Shown here: in pieces, positions 1 to 8,164 of the stretch
Layout of the letters: every line of letters starts with the position of its first letter
Numbering within the stretch: the stretch's first letter is position 1
NCBI GenBank assembly: GCA_035687895.1
Contig: DASRUE010000217.1
Coordinates: forward strand, 1 to 30,040
Direction: 5' to 3'
Source: JAERML01 sp035687895
Lineage (GTDB): Bacteria > Bacteroidota > Ignavibacteria > UBA10030 > UBA6906
DNA: 30,040 nt
The notes under the pieces: model-generated
The model's database searches: none
Told to the model about the DNA's origin: nothing
What the model saw: the letters and a program-made list of their open reading frames with translations, nothing else
Position numbers and translations under genes: made by a program

Positions 1-1567
1 TCAAAAAAATATGTCTCACGCAAGGGGGGAACTCCACAATTACTCGCCGCTATTATTTTTGAAGATTGATTAGGATCTATTGCTATCCCATTGACAGCGT
101 GATTAATAAACGTGGTTGTAGGTGAGTACACAATAGACCACCTCGAACCCCCATCGGTACTTCGAACAATTCGCATAGATGCAGCGCCGCCCGGTGAAAC
201 GATTCTTCCTACAGCGTAAATTCTTCGCCCATCCTGTTTGTCAACGACGGCAGTTTTTGTTAAAAAATGGTCCACTACACTAAAAAACTGATTGTTTGCA
301 GCAAACACTTGCAAACGACCCGGCGTTCGGCAGGAAACGGCTGGAGAGGAGAGACAGATCAGTACCGACAAGTGAAGTCAGTGTGTCGTTGTAGGCGACC
401 AAACCGCCTGTCGGCGCAATTTCTGCGCCAGCAGTCCGTTCTTGCCACGACTCACCGCCATCTGTACTAAAATAGAAAGATAGTCCAGTTGCAATGTACA
501 GTGTGGTCGGAGTAATCGGATCAATAGCAATGGATTTGACATCTCGATTGATAATCCCGTTGTTTTTCTCCGCCCATGTTTGCCCACCGTCCGTGGTCTT
601 CAAGACGCCGCCGGGATAGGGTTCGGGTATCCCGAATAATTTGTTTGCTTGTGTTGTTACATATGCAATCAGACTCGAGGTCGGATCGAAAACGACATCA
701 CTGATAAACACAGGAGTTGAGAAGGTGTACGGCGTAGTCCATGTAATTCCTTCATTTGTGCTCTTGTAGATTCGGGCTGGAATAAACCCTTCTCCGACAT
801 ACGTCGTCGAACCGGCAAATAAGATACTCGGATTCTGTTGCGACACCGCCACAGCACGGATTTCTGTGATATCCATTCCGGCGACTCTTTGGTCCCACGT
901 CTCGCCATCGTCCGGCGTGCGATAAACGCCGCCGTTGGGCTCAGTGGCGGAAACATAAACGATATTGTCGTTCTGTGGGTGGAACGCAATCTTCGTGATC
1001 CGTACGTTGTCTTGGTGGGGAAATCCCCCGGATTCCACCCAGTTCGACCCACCATTGATGCTCTTATGCAATGCAAACTCAGGGCTTGGTAGTTGTGCAG
1101 TGAGAACACCCTCCGCGCCTACATAAAGCTTGCTACCGTTTACCGGAGATATCGTCAAACAACTTAAGCGGAAATTTGTCAAACCGGTTATTGATAGGGG
1201 TCCAAGAATCTCCACTGTTAACACTCTTGAAAAGACCTACATCTACGACTCCTGTGTAGACTGTACTTGGATTGGCCGCCTCACACGCTGCAAAACGAGG
1301 ATTGGCGATTGGCTTATTGGACCAACGGATGAGCGATCCCGTTGCCCTCAATACAGAGTCGCCGTACGCTGCATCGTATATCACTCGCGTCCCACCAGTA
1401 TAACCGACTGCGACTTTCTGACCTACCGATAAGGCTGTACCGTTGCTGACGAACCACGGTCCGTCGGTGTTTTGCCAAGTTTGGGCGATCGCCGTCGCAG
1501 TTCCCATGAATATTATAAGAATAATTACCTCGACGGTGAACCTTTTTATCTTTTGGAATGCTTTCAT
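1..1567 (-). pseudogene. Asp-box (BNR/sortilin-like) secreted protein, two frameshifts, 3' end outside window
   Basis: The reading starts at the ATG at 1567 after a good ribosome site (AAGGGAG) and encodes a signal peptide (MKAFQKIKRF, then a hydrophobic stretch ending AIAQ). It carries repeated Asp-box motifs of beta-propeller proteins: SVNSGDSW, SINGGSNW, TPDDGETW, STNEGITW, TTDGGQTW, STDGGESW and STDGGSRW. The repeats are spread over three frames. The first frame ends at 1133 and homology continues in the next frame from about 1160. That frame stops at 280, and a third frame continues from about 335-300 (FAANNQFFSVVDHFL) to the window edge without a stop. Both shifts go in the same direction, one extra base each. 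Such proteins are usually exported or surface proteins of unknown ligand. The long neighbouring genes are intact, so a decayed gene is more likely than poor sequence, but assembly error is not excluded. The 3' end, perhaps with a T9SS sorting domain, lies outside the window. Confidence 0.75.
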
Positions 1568-1659
1568 TTTTGACGCTCCCTTCTGTATGTTAGTGAAAAT
1601 TAGTTTTTCCCTTCACGGCCTTAACGTCTTGAATGATGAATCTTATTTGCAAAAAGCAT

Positions 1660-3138
1660 TTATTTGATAATCATAAGCTTCCTTACCACGGATGAATAAC
1701 TAGATGGTTCGAGCACAAGTAGATAGACTCCGCTACTCAGGTTTTCCGAGTCAAAATCAATCACGTGATTTCCCATCTCCTGATTCCCCTCATACAACGT
1801 TTCCACAATCCTTCCGAGCAGATCATATAATCGAATCGATACGCGATCCCTATGAGGGATAGAATACTTGATGATTGTTCTTGAGTTGAACGGATTCGGG
1901 TAATTTTGTTCTAGTTGATATTCGTTTGGCTTGGGGTTCATTCCCTCGCGCACAAACACCGGTCCGCCGATAGTTCCGCGCTGGTAAAAGACATCACCAT
2001 CTGGCACCCAGGCGTCGTTCGACCATACGAGATGGAGAAGTTCGTTTTCCAATGATATATCAACACCGATTCCAAAAGAACCAGCAGAAGTCGTATCACA
2101 CCACGATAACGCTTCATTCGTGCTTAATCTTACAAACGGTCTGTCTGTGTAATAGTCAACGTACTCATTCCATGCGACCACAATCTTTGCATTGCTCCGT
2201 GATATGCGAGGTCGGAGAGCGGTGGGAGTAGACGTCAGTAACTGTTCTCCTCCCCAACTGGTCCCATTGTCAGAGCTTTTTCTCAGGATAACACTCGCGT
2301 GAAACCCGTCGATACTTCCATACTTTCCATCTCTCCAGGCAACATAAATGTTGCCGCTATCGTCGGCGGCCATCACCGGTTGATCTGAGGTAATACCATC
2401 TCTCACCGAGAGAGTTTCTTGGACCGACCATGTCAAGCCAAAATCCGTGCTACGTAGATAAAACACCTCTTGATCTCCGGCGACAATCGCCTGGGTACGG
2501 ACAATGTGCATCCCAACGGACGTAACGACGATCGAAGGGTTACCACCTTGTACCGGTAGGGCATCGTTTACCATATTCCACGTATTACCACAATCGTGGC
2601 TTGCGATGAGCCCTCCTCTTATCACCCCGGGCGCAACCGAGTAGTTAACATACACATACACGTTAGAATCCCGAGCAGCGACCGCGCCCAAGGCATACTC
2701 ACCAATGATGACACGAGGCTGCCAACTAACACCAGCGTTGATACTACAAAGGATTCCTAAATTGCTGTATGCAGGTGAATCGACGAGCGCATGATACACC
2801 ATGCACAAGTGGCTTCCGGATGCTGCAAGTAATCCTCGATTACCACGAGCACTGTCGTAAGAAACGAGTTGAGTTTGTGGGGAAAAGGTTTGCCCGCCAT
2901 CGAAGCTATGGCTATACTGAATTCCTTCGCCGTTGCCTAACTCGGTTCCAAACCAGAGAATGTGTATGGTGTCACCCGTTGCAACAACTCGGGGTACTAC
3001 GGAAAACGATGTGTCGTGGGAAATCTGGATGATGTTGTCCCATGTAATGCCGCAGCTATCGGTTTGAGCCAACAAGCAGAAGCTGGATGGGATTAACAAC
3101 CCAAGCAGCAGCAGTATAGCTATGTGGCGAATCGTCAT
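1660..3138 (-). CDS. Secreted Asp-box beta-propeller (sialidase-like fold) protein with T9SS C-terminal sorting domain
   Basis: This 492-residue protein starts at an ATG with AAAGGA upstream and has a signal peptide (hydrophobic residues 6-24, likely cleavage after LLAQ). The body carries Asp-box repeats of the form S-x-D-x-G-x-T-W: SFDGGQTF, SINAGVSW, SHDCGNTW, STDFGLTW and SSDNGTSW, which predict a beta-propeller. From about residue 400 there is a type A T9SS sorting domain: YQLEQNYPNPFN, then KYSIP, IRLYDLLGR, SSGVYLLVLE and a C-terminal KLMIIK. Known T9SS cargo with this domain is exported across the outer membrane and released or anchored at the surface. I see no evidence for a sialidase active site, so enzyme activity should not be assumed. 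It lies 92 bases upstream of a related but broken Asp-box gene, which suggests an old duplication. Confidence 0.88.
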   Translation of the reverse strand: MTIRHIAILLLLGLLIPSSFCLLAQTDSCGITWDNIIQISHDTSFSVVPRVVATGDTIHILWFGTELGNGEGIQYSHSFDGGQTFSPQTQLVSYDSARGNRGLLAASGSHLCMVYHALVDSPAYSNLGILCSINAGVSWQPRVIIGEYALGAVAARDSNVYVYVNYSVAPGVIRGGLIASHDCGNTWNMVNDALPVQGGNPSIVVTSVGMHIVRTQAIVAGDQEVFYLRSTDFGLTWSVQETLSVRDGITSDQPVMAADDSGNIYVAWRDGKYGSIDGFHASVILRKSSDNGTSWGGEQLLTSTPTALRPRISRSNAKIVVAWNEYVDYYTDRPFVRLSTNEALSWCDTTSAGSFGIGVDISLENELLHLVWSNDAWVPDGDVFYQRGTIGGPVFVREGMNPKPNEYQLEQNYPNPFNSRTIIKYSIPHRDRVSIRLYDLLGRIVETLYEGNQEMGNHVIDFDSENLSSGVYLLVLEPSSYSSVVRKLMIIK

Positions 3139-3265
3139 CGTGTATTTCCTTTACGTACTGTTACATTGTGCCAAACATTTCGACCCACTTCCAACGAGCA
3201 TACAGGTTTCCTGAGTAGTCAAAACTTGCCCCTTTAGATGGTTCCAACCAGGGCCGTCTTTGCTT

Positions 3266-3448
3266 TCATAGCTGAGTTCTCCCTTGTGTTATGCTCTCTA
3301 GAGCGAATCTCGGAAGGAAGAAGAAAGTCGCCTGCAGTGCAAATGCGATAGATAATGCAAGACCCCGAGGGACTATACCTGGTTCCTTGCACGATTGTTT
3401 CTTGAGAAGGGAGATACCGAAAAGAGCAGGAGGAATTCTGAGAGGCAT
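3266..3448 (-). CDS. Possible small hydrophobic protein of 60 residues
   Basis: No family is recognised. The ATG at 3448 follows a consensus ribosome site (GGAGG, 8 bases before the ATG). About 33 bases farther upstream is the predicted transcription start of a good sigma-70-type promoter (3488-3516), with a palindrome beyond it. The predicted product begins MPLRIPPALF, has one hydrophobic segment (about residues 32-50, LALSIAFALQATFFFLP) that could span the membrane, and ends ITQGRTQL. The same frame stays open upstream to a GTG at 3538, but that start would lie within the promoter region, so 3448 is preferred. It is 127 bases upstream of the T9SS-exported gene and may be its transcript leader. 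The signals rather than homology support it, so it may instead be an untranslated leader. Confidence 0.3.
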   Translation of the reverse strand: MPLRIPPALFGISLLKKQSCKEPGIVPRGLALSIAFALQATFFFLPRFALESITQGRTQL

Positions 3449-3487
3449 GGTGATATCCTCCAGAAAATGGAAGGGTTTTCTTTTGCC

Positions 3488-3516
3488 AAGATACGCAACT
3501 GAGTCACACTTGTCAA
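3488..3516 (-). promoter_or_regulatory. Sigma-70-type promoter upstream of the small ORF
   Basis: On the minus strand a perfect -35 box TTGACA (3511-3516) is followed after 17 bases by TATCTT (3488-3493), which matches 4 of 6 positions of the -10 consensus. The predicted start would be near 3481, about 33 bases before the ATG at 3448. It probably drives the small ORF and possibly the T9SS-exported gene beyond it. Confidence 0.5.
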
Positions 3517-3522
3517 TCGAAA

Positions 3523-3542
3523 TCTCGTGAATGTTCACGAGA
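3523..3542. promoter_or_regulatory. 20-base palindrome just upstream of the -35 box, possible operator
   Basis: Two perfect 9-base arms (TCTCGTGAA and TTCACGAGA) flank a 2-base centre. The arms are too close together for a normal RNA hairpin, which favours a binding site for a dimeric DNA-binding protein. It ends 6 bases before the TTGACA box on the minus strand, a position usual for activators or some repressors. No regulator gene is adjacent. Confidence 0.4.
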
Positions 3543-3590
3543 GTGAAGCGTTGATGAAAAGCTCAGCAGTATCGGCTGTTCCTCTTCACC

Positions 3591-3632
3591 CAAAAACACA
3601 AAACCCATCCCGCAACTCGCAGGATGGGTTGT
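3591..3632 (-). terminator. Intrinsic terminator of the rimP-pnp operon
   Basis: On the minus strand a perfect 9-base stem (AACCCATCC at 3622-3630 pairing with GGATGGGTT at 3602-3610) is followed by a T-rich run (TTGTGTTTTT). It begins about 20 bases after the pnp stop codon, as expected for the operon end. Confidence 0.85.
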
Positions 3633-3652
3633 TGAGCTTGTTGCCGAGCGTC

Positions 3653-5770
3653 TTAGTGTTGCTCTACCGGCTTCGCCTCGTGATGGGGCTCGGCTTTCAT
3701 CAGCGCCTTGCGGCTTAGTTTGTAGCGCCCCTGGTCGTCCTTCTCGAGGATCTTCACGTCGAACTCGTCCCCGACCTTGACCACATCGGACGGCTTGTTG
3801 ACGCGCTTGGTGTCGAGCTGGGAGACATGGACGAGTCCCTCCTTGCCTGGGAGGAACTCCACGAACGCTCCGAAATCGGTCACCTTCTTCACCACGGAAT
3901 GGTACACCTTCCCCACCTCGGGGACTTCGGCAATCCGGTTGATGGCATTGATCGCCTTGTCCGCCGATTCTTTGGATGTGGCAGCAACGATGATCGTCCC
4001 GTCGTCTTCGATATTCACCTCAGCGCCACTGTCCTTCACGATCTGACGGATGTTCTTGCCACCCGGTCCGATCACCGCACCGATCAGGTCGACAGGGATT
4101 TTCAGGGTCGTGAGACGCGGTGCGTAAGTGGAGAGATCGCTGCGAGGCGTAGAAATCACCTCGGCCATCTTTCCAAGGATGTGCATCCTACCCGTGCGTG
4201 CCTGCTCAAGTGCTTTTCTCATTATCTCAAGAGAAATGCCCCGGATTTTTATGTCCATCTGGAATGCTGTAATCCCATCGACCGTTCCGGCGACTTTGAA
4301 GTCCATGTCCCCAAGATGATCCTCGTTCCCGAGGATGTCGCTGAGTATGGCTACCCTTTCACTCTCCTTGACGAGACCCATGGCAATACCGGCCACGGCT
4401 TTCCTGAGGGGCGCGCCCCCATCGAGAAGCGCAAGCGAGGCCGCGCAGACCGTTGCCATCGAAGATGAGCCGTTGGATTCAAGGATATCAGAAACGATGC
4501 GGACGGTGTACGGAAACTCGCTCTCCGGCGGCATCATCACCTCGATCGACCGCTCAGCCAGGTTTCCGTGTCCGATCTCCCGGCGTCCGGTCGTTCCGAG
4601 ACGGCCGACTTCACCGACCGAGAAGGGTGGGAAATTGTAATGCAACATAAAGCGCTTGGTAGAATCGGGAAGCAAACCATCGATGATTTGCTCGTCGAGT
4701 TTCGTGCCAAGCGTGATCGTGGTTAAGCTCTGAGTCTCGCCCCTTTGGAAAAGGGCCGAACCGTGCGTCCGGGGCAAAACACCGATCTCGATGGTGATGG
4801 GGCGGATATCCGTCAGCCCACGGCCATCGAGACGCTTCCCATTAGTCAGGATCATCTCACGCATTTCCACATACTCAATGTCGTGGAGAATTTCATGGAT
4901 GACCTTCTCCTGTTCGGGGTATTTCTCCGAAAGGGCCCTGGTCACTTCCTCATAAATTGCACCGGTCTTGCTTGCCCGTTCCTCCTTCAGCATCGGAGTT
5001 TGTGCAAGCGTCTTCAGCTTGTCACCCACCTGCACCTTGACATCGGAGACAATTGCGTCCCTCGATTCCACAGGTGTTGCCTGGCGTTTCGCGCGGGCGC
5101 ATTCACGTGCCAACTCAAGCTGCAAAGCACACATCTGCTTGATGAACCCTTGCGCATACTCCAATGCACCGACCATGTCCTTTTCTGAGATCTCCTTCGA
5201 CTCTCCTTCCACCATGACGATCGAGTCTTCGGTCCCTGCGACCGTAACATCCAGGTCGCTCTTTTGGAGCTGGGAAAAAGTGGGGTTGATGACAAGCTGG
5301 CCATCAATGCGTCCCACGCGGACTTCCGCAATTGGTCCTTCAAAGGGAATGTCTGAGATGGTCAGCGCAGCTGAGGCCGCCACGGCGCCAAGAACATCGC
5401 CGTCATGCTCCTGGTCGGAGGAATAGACTGTCACGATTACCTGCGTCTCACACCTAAACCAATCCGGGAACATCGGCCTGATCGGCCTGTCGATCAAGCG
5501 GGAGGAGAGAATTTCTTTTTCAGACGGACGTGCTTCCCGTTTGAAGAAACCACCGGGAATCTTGCCGGCCGACGCCGCCTTCTCGCGGTACTCAACCTGC
5601 AATGGGAAGTAGTCCAGACCTTCCTTTGCTTGTTTTGCCGCAACAACCGTCGCGAGAACCATTGTATCTCCGAACCGCGCCATCACCGCACCATCCGCCT
5701 GTTTGGCGAACCGACCGGTCTCCAGAGAGAAGACCTTCCCCCCGACCAGTATTTCTTTCGTTACTTTCAT
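3653..5770 (-). CDS. pnp: Polyribonucleotide nucleotidyltransferase (PNPase)
   Basis: PNPase degrades RNA 3' to 5' by phosphorolysis and is a core part of bacterial mRNA decay. The 705-residue length is normal. Two RNase PH-like domains are visible: the first from KVTKEILVGGKVFSLETGRFAKQADGAV, the second around residues 315-550 with FPPFSVGEVGR and GRREIGHGNLAERS. The catalytic acidic pair lies in GNEDHLGDMDFKVAG. A KH domain (LIGAVIGPGGKNIRQIV) and an S1 domain (GKVYHSVVKKVTDFGAFVEFLPGKEGLVHVSQL) follow at the C-terminus. The ATG at 5770 has GGAAAG upstream. It is the last gene of the operon after rpsO, the usual order, and a terminator follows the stop. A hairpin between rpsO and pnp may matter for its control. 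Confidence 0.98.
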   Translation of the reverse strand: MKVTKEILVGGKVFSLETGRFAKQADGAVMARFGDTMVLATVVAAKQAKEGLDYFPLQVEYREKAASAGKIPGGFFKREARPSEKEILSSRLIDRPIRPMFPDWFRCETQVIVTVYSSDQEHDGDVLGAVAASAALTISDIPFEGPIAEVRVGRIDGQLVINPTFSQLQKSDLDVTVAGTEDSIVMVEGESKEISEKDMVGALEYAQGFIKQMCALQLELARECARAKRQATPVESRDAIVSDVKVQVGDKLKTLAQTPMLKEERASKTGAIYEEVTRALSEKYPEQEKVIHEILHDIEYVEMREMILTNGKRLDGRGLTDIRPITIEIGVLPRTHGSALFQRGETQSLTTITLGTKLDEQIIDGLLPDSTKRFMLHYNFPPFSVGEVGRLGTTGRREIGHGNLAERSIEVMMPPESEFPYTVRIVSDILESNGSSSMATVCAASLALLDGGAPLRKAVAGIAMGLVKESERVAILSDILGNEDHLGDMDFKVAGTVDGITAFQMDIKIRGISLEIMRKALEQARTGRMHILGKMAEVISTPRSDLSTYAPRLTTLKIPVDLIGAVIGPGGKNIRQIVKDSGAEVNIEDDGTIIVAATSKESADKAINAINRIAEVPEVGKVYHSVVKKVTDFGAFVEFLPGKEGLVHVSQLDTKRVNKPSDVVKVGDEFDVKILEKDDQGRYKLSRKALMKAEPHHEAKPVEQH

Positions 5771-5823
5771 GGCTTCTGCTTTCCGTTAGACTGACTGCAA
5801 CGCATCGAACGCCCTGCCCGAAT

Positions 5824-5839
5824 GGCACGGCGCCATGCC
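5824..5839 (-). promoter_or_regulatory. Hairpin between rpsO and pnp
   Basis: The minus strand reads GGCATGGC directly followed by GCCGTGCC, which pair with one G-U pair; the central bases would form the loop. It starts 4 bases after the rpsO stop codon and has no following T run, so it is not an ordinary terminator. In E. coli the same gap carries an RNA structure cut by RNase III and used in PNPase autoregulation; a similar role here is inference. Confidence 0.4.
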
Positions 5840-5842
5840 TGA

Positions 5843-6112
5843 TTACTTACGTATGTTGAGCTCTGCGATGATTTTCCTGTAGCGCTCGACGTCCTTCTCC
5901 TGGAGGTAATCCAAAAGCCGGCGACGCTTTCCAACCATGCGGAGAAGACCGACTCGCGAGTGGTGGTCCTTCTTGAACTTGTCGAAGTGGGGCGTCAGGT
6001 CATTGATACGGGCCGTGAGAAGTGCGATCTGCACCTCAGGTTTTCCCGTATCGGTCAGGTTGTTCCCGAATTTCTTGACGACATCCGCTTTCAACTGCTT
6101 GGTCAATGCCAT
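5843..6112 (-). CDS. rpsO: 30S ribosomal protein S15
   Basis: S15 binds 16S rRNA early in assembly of the small-subunit platform and contributes to an intersubunit bridge. The 89-residue length is typical. The family signature is clear: TGKPEVQIALLTARINDLTPHFDKFKKDHHSRVGLLRMVGKRRRLLDYL, ending YRKIIAELNIRK. The ATG at 6112 follows a strong AAGGAG site. It lies 24 bases after ribF and 72 bases before pnp in the conserved ribF-rpsO-pnp order. S15 often represses its own mRNA through an upstream structure; I did not identify one in the short gap before the gene. Confidence 0.98.
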   Translation of the reverse strand: MALTKQLKADVVKKFGNNLTDTGKPEVQIALLTARINDLTPHFDKFKKDHHSRVGLLRMVGKRRRLLDYLQEKDVERYRKIIAELNIRK

Positions 6113-6136
6113 TGTCCTGCTCCTTCTTGAAACGTG

Positions 6137-7096
6137 TTAGATGTTATTGAACTGTCTCTTACCATGCTCGGCCATGAACTGGAGGGACTCTTCCTTGTCT
6201 TTGCCGAGCTGCTTGATCAACTCCTCCACCGATGAGAACTTTTGCTCATCGCGCAACCGCCTCAGAAACGTCACCCGTACCATCTCGCCATAGATATTCT
6301 CGTTCATATCGAAGAGATGCACTTCCATTGTCTGAACGGTCCCCTCCGTCACGGTAGGGCGGACACCGATGTTCATCATGCCGATATACTGCTTCCCTCT
6401 GCACTCCGCACCCACCACGTAGACCCCCCGAGCCGGGACTATCTTTTTCTCGGAGAGGGGTTTGATGTTCGCCGTAGGATATCCTATGGTGCGTCCCCTT
6501 CCGTCACCGGGCACCACTCTGCCACTTAATCCATATCGGTAACCGAGATAGCCCTCTGCCCGCATCAGATTGCCTGCAAGCAAGGCGTTCCTGATTTCCG
6601 TACTACTGACGACCCGGCCTTCGACACGGAACGGATGAACGGCAGAGACAGAGAAATTGAATTCCTGGCCCATCTTCACGAGCTCTTCTATCCCCGCCTC
6701 ACGGTCCCGCCCGAAGGTGTGGTCATACCCCACGACCACTTCGCCAACCCCGATGCCGTTCACCACATACGTCTGATAAAACTCACGTGAAGTCAGACGT
6801 GAGAACTCCCATGTGAAGTGAATGATGAACAACACATCCGGATTCAACTTCGCCAGCTGCTCTGTCCGTTCTTCGACCGTGGACAGCAATTGCGCTTGTC
6901 CCCCTGACGCCCCAACAACCTCCTTCGGGTGCGGCTCGAACGTGATGACAACGCTGCGGCCTTCGTTCAGTCTCGACCGGTTCACAACGTCACGGATGAT
7001 TTCTTGATGCGCAAGATGGACGCCGTCAAACGTCCCCACCGTGACCACGGACCTCGAATCTTGTCGTATCTCTCCGAGTGATCTGACAACCTTCAT
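6137..7096 (-). CDS. ribF: Bifunctional riboflavin kinase/FAD synthetase
   Basis: RibF phosphorylates riboflavin to FMN and adenylylates FMN to FAD. The 319-residue protein has the usual two domains. The N-terminal nucleotidyltransferase domain shows VTVGTFDGVHLAHQEII (about residues 19-34) and VGYDHTFGRDREAG. The C-terminal kinase domain shows GRVVPGDGRGRTIGYPTANI with the PTAN motif, then GVYVVGAECRG and the IYGEMVRVTFLRRLRDEQKFSS ending typical of the family. The start ATG overlaps the truB stop as ATGA, so the two are probably translationally coupled. Placement between truB and rpsO is the common bacterial arrangement. Confidence 0.97.
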   Translation of the reverse strand: MKVVRSLGEIRQDSRSVVTVGTFDGVHLAHQEIIRDVVNRSRLNEGRSVVITFEPHPKEVVGASGGQAQLLSTVEERTEQLAKLNPDVLFIIHFTWEFSRLTSREFYQTYVVNGIGVGEVVVGYDHTFGRDREAGIEELVKMGQEFNFSVSAVHPFRVEGRVVSSTEIRNALLAGNLMRAEGYLGYRYGLSGRVVPGDGRGRTIGYPTANIKPLSEKKIVPARGVYVVGAECRGKQYIGMMNIGVRPTVTEGTVQTMEVHLFDMNENIYGEMVRVTFLRRLRDEQKFSSVEELIKQLGKDKEESLQFMAEHGKRQFNNI

Positions 7097-7806
7097 GGCG
7101 AAGACTTTGCTTCGTTGAACCGATGCTCGATCAGTGCTTCGAGGGAGACAGCATCGTCCAGGTGAAACTCACCTATGCGGGTACGCTCAAGCGAGGACAG
7201 ATAGGCGCCACACCCAAGTTGTCTCCCGATATCATCCACCAATGTGCGGACATATGTTCCCTTCGAGACCACCAATGTGAAACGCACTTCCGGAATGTTG
7301 ACAGACTCCGGGGTGATGGACTTGATGACAATCTCTCGTGGTCGTCGTTCAACTTCCGTCCCTTTACGGGCATACGTGTAGAGACGCTTCCCTCCCACCT
7401 TGGCCGCCGACCACATCGGTGGAAGTTGCGTTTGTGGACCCACAAACGATTGAAGAGCATTCAGAACAATCGCCTCCGTGACGTCATCGGTACTGCATCG
7501 CTCAACCACCGGTGATTCTGCGTCGTAGCTTTCCGTTCTCGCACCGAGAATCATTGTTGCGCGATATTCCTTTTCCAGCCCCAGAAACGACACCATTTCC
7601 TTTGTTTTTTTCCCGGTACAGACAATGAGCAGTCCGGTCGCCATGGGATCGAGCGTCCCTGCGTGTCCGGCCTTGCAGTGGAAAAGACGCCTGACCTTGT
7701 TCACAACATCGAACGAGGTCCATCCCTTCGGCTTGCACAGGAGGATCACTTTGCCTTCGCGGAGTTGCGCCGTATTACTGTCCGTCATCTGTTGGCTTGT
7801 GATCAT
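7093..7806 (-). CDS. truB: tRNA pseudouridine-55 synthase
   Basis: TruB makes pseudouridine 55 in the T-loop of tRNAs. The catalytic aspartate is in GHAGTLDPMATGLL (D53 counted from the ATG at 7806), with the family's KPKGWTSFDVV near the N-terminus and SKGTYVRTLVDDIGRQLGCGAYLSSLERTRIG toward the end. The 237-residue length is on the short side, consistent with lack of a C-terminal PUA domain. Two starts are possible: 7806, overlapping rbfA by 32 bases, or 7788 (MTDSNTAQ), overlapping by 14. Neither has a strong ribosome site and homology starts later (KVILLCKPKG), so the choice is open. The stop overlaps the ribF start. Confidence 0.96.
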   Translation of the reverse strand: MITSQQMTDSNTAQLREGKVILLCKPKGWTSFDVVNKVRRLFHCKAGHAGTLDPMATGLLIVCTGKKTKEMVSFLGLEKEYRATMILGARTESYDAESPVVERCSTDDVTEAIVLNALQSFVGPQTQLPPMWSAAKVGGKRLYTYARKGTEVERRPREIVIKSITPESVNIPEVRFTLVVSKGTYVRTLVDDIGRQLGCGAYLSSLERTRIGEFHLDDAVSLEALIEHRFNEAKSSP

Positions 7807-8143
7807 CTTCGTGGATCTTGTTGATCAGTTGATTAATCCGGTCCACCCGGTCCAGAGTATCGTCCAGATAAAACTGAAGCGATGGTGTGAACTTCAAACG
7901 CACATGAGAGGCAACGAGACCGCGGATGTTCTGCTTCTCGCCTTCCAGCATCTTCATCGCCTTTGCGCGTACGTTGTCGCCGCCAAAAACGCTGAACGCA
8001 ACTTTCGCAATCTTCAGATCGGGAGTCATCTTCACATCCACCACCGTGATGAAGCCGTATGCAGGATCGTTGTATTCCCGGATCAAGATCGCCCCGATTT
8101 CTTCCTTGATGAGCGAGGCAACCCGCTCAGTGCGAATAGACAT
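7775..8143 (-). CDS. rbfA: Ribosome-binding factor A
   Basis: RbfA binds the 30S subunit during late 16S rRNA maturation and cold adaptation. The 122-residue length fits. Recognisable features are the N-terminal RTERVASLIKEEIGAILIREYNDP and FITVVDVKMTPDLKIAKVAFSVFG, then the KH-like end with VRLKFTPSLQFYLDDTLDRVDRINQLINKI. The C-terminal tail (HEDDHKPTDDGQ) is polar and overlaps the start of truB. It begins 21 bases after the infB stop, in the standard infB-rbfA-truB order. Confidence 0.96.
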   Translation of the reverse strand: MSIRTERVASLIKEEIGAILIREYNDPAYGFITVVDVKMTPDLKIAKVAFSVFGGDNVRAKAMKMLEGEKQNIRGLVASHVRLKFTPSLQFYLDDTLDRVDRINQLINKIHEDDHKPTDDGQ

Positions 8144-8164
8144 CTCCGTCAGCCCTTCTGCGTC

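Larger units (their letters stand above)
3139..3652. other. 514-base gap between pnp and the T9SS-exported gene
   Basis: No conserved gene is recognised in this stretch. It contains, in minus-strand order, the pnp terminator (3591-3632), a palindrome (3523-3542), a promoter-like element (3488-3516), a possible 60-residue ORF (3266-3448) and about 127 bases (3139-3265) in which I see only the ribosome site of the next gene. An opposite-strand reading at 3291-3530 has no independent support. Confidence 0.6.

Noticed and set aside
1100..1200. Programmed frameshifting in the Asp-box gene
   Set aside because: Neither switch point shows a classic slippery site with a stimulator, and two shifts in one gene are better explained by decay or error.
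3291..3530. 79-residue plus-strand open frame in the pnp-T9SS gene gap
   Set aside because: It has no promoter or ribosome site that I can see, and the minus strand carries a consistent set of signals instead.
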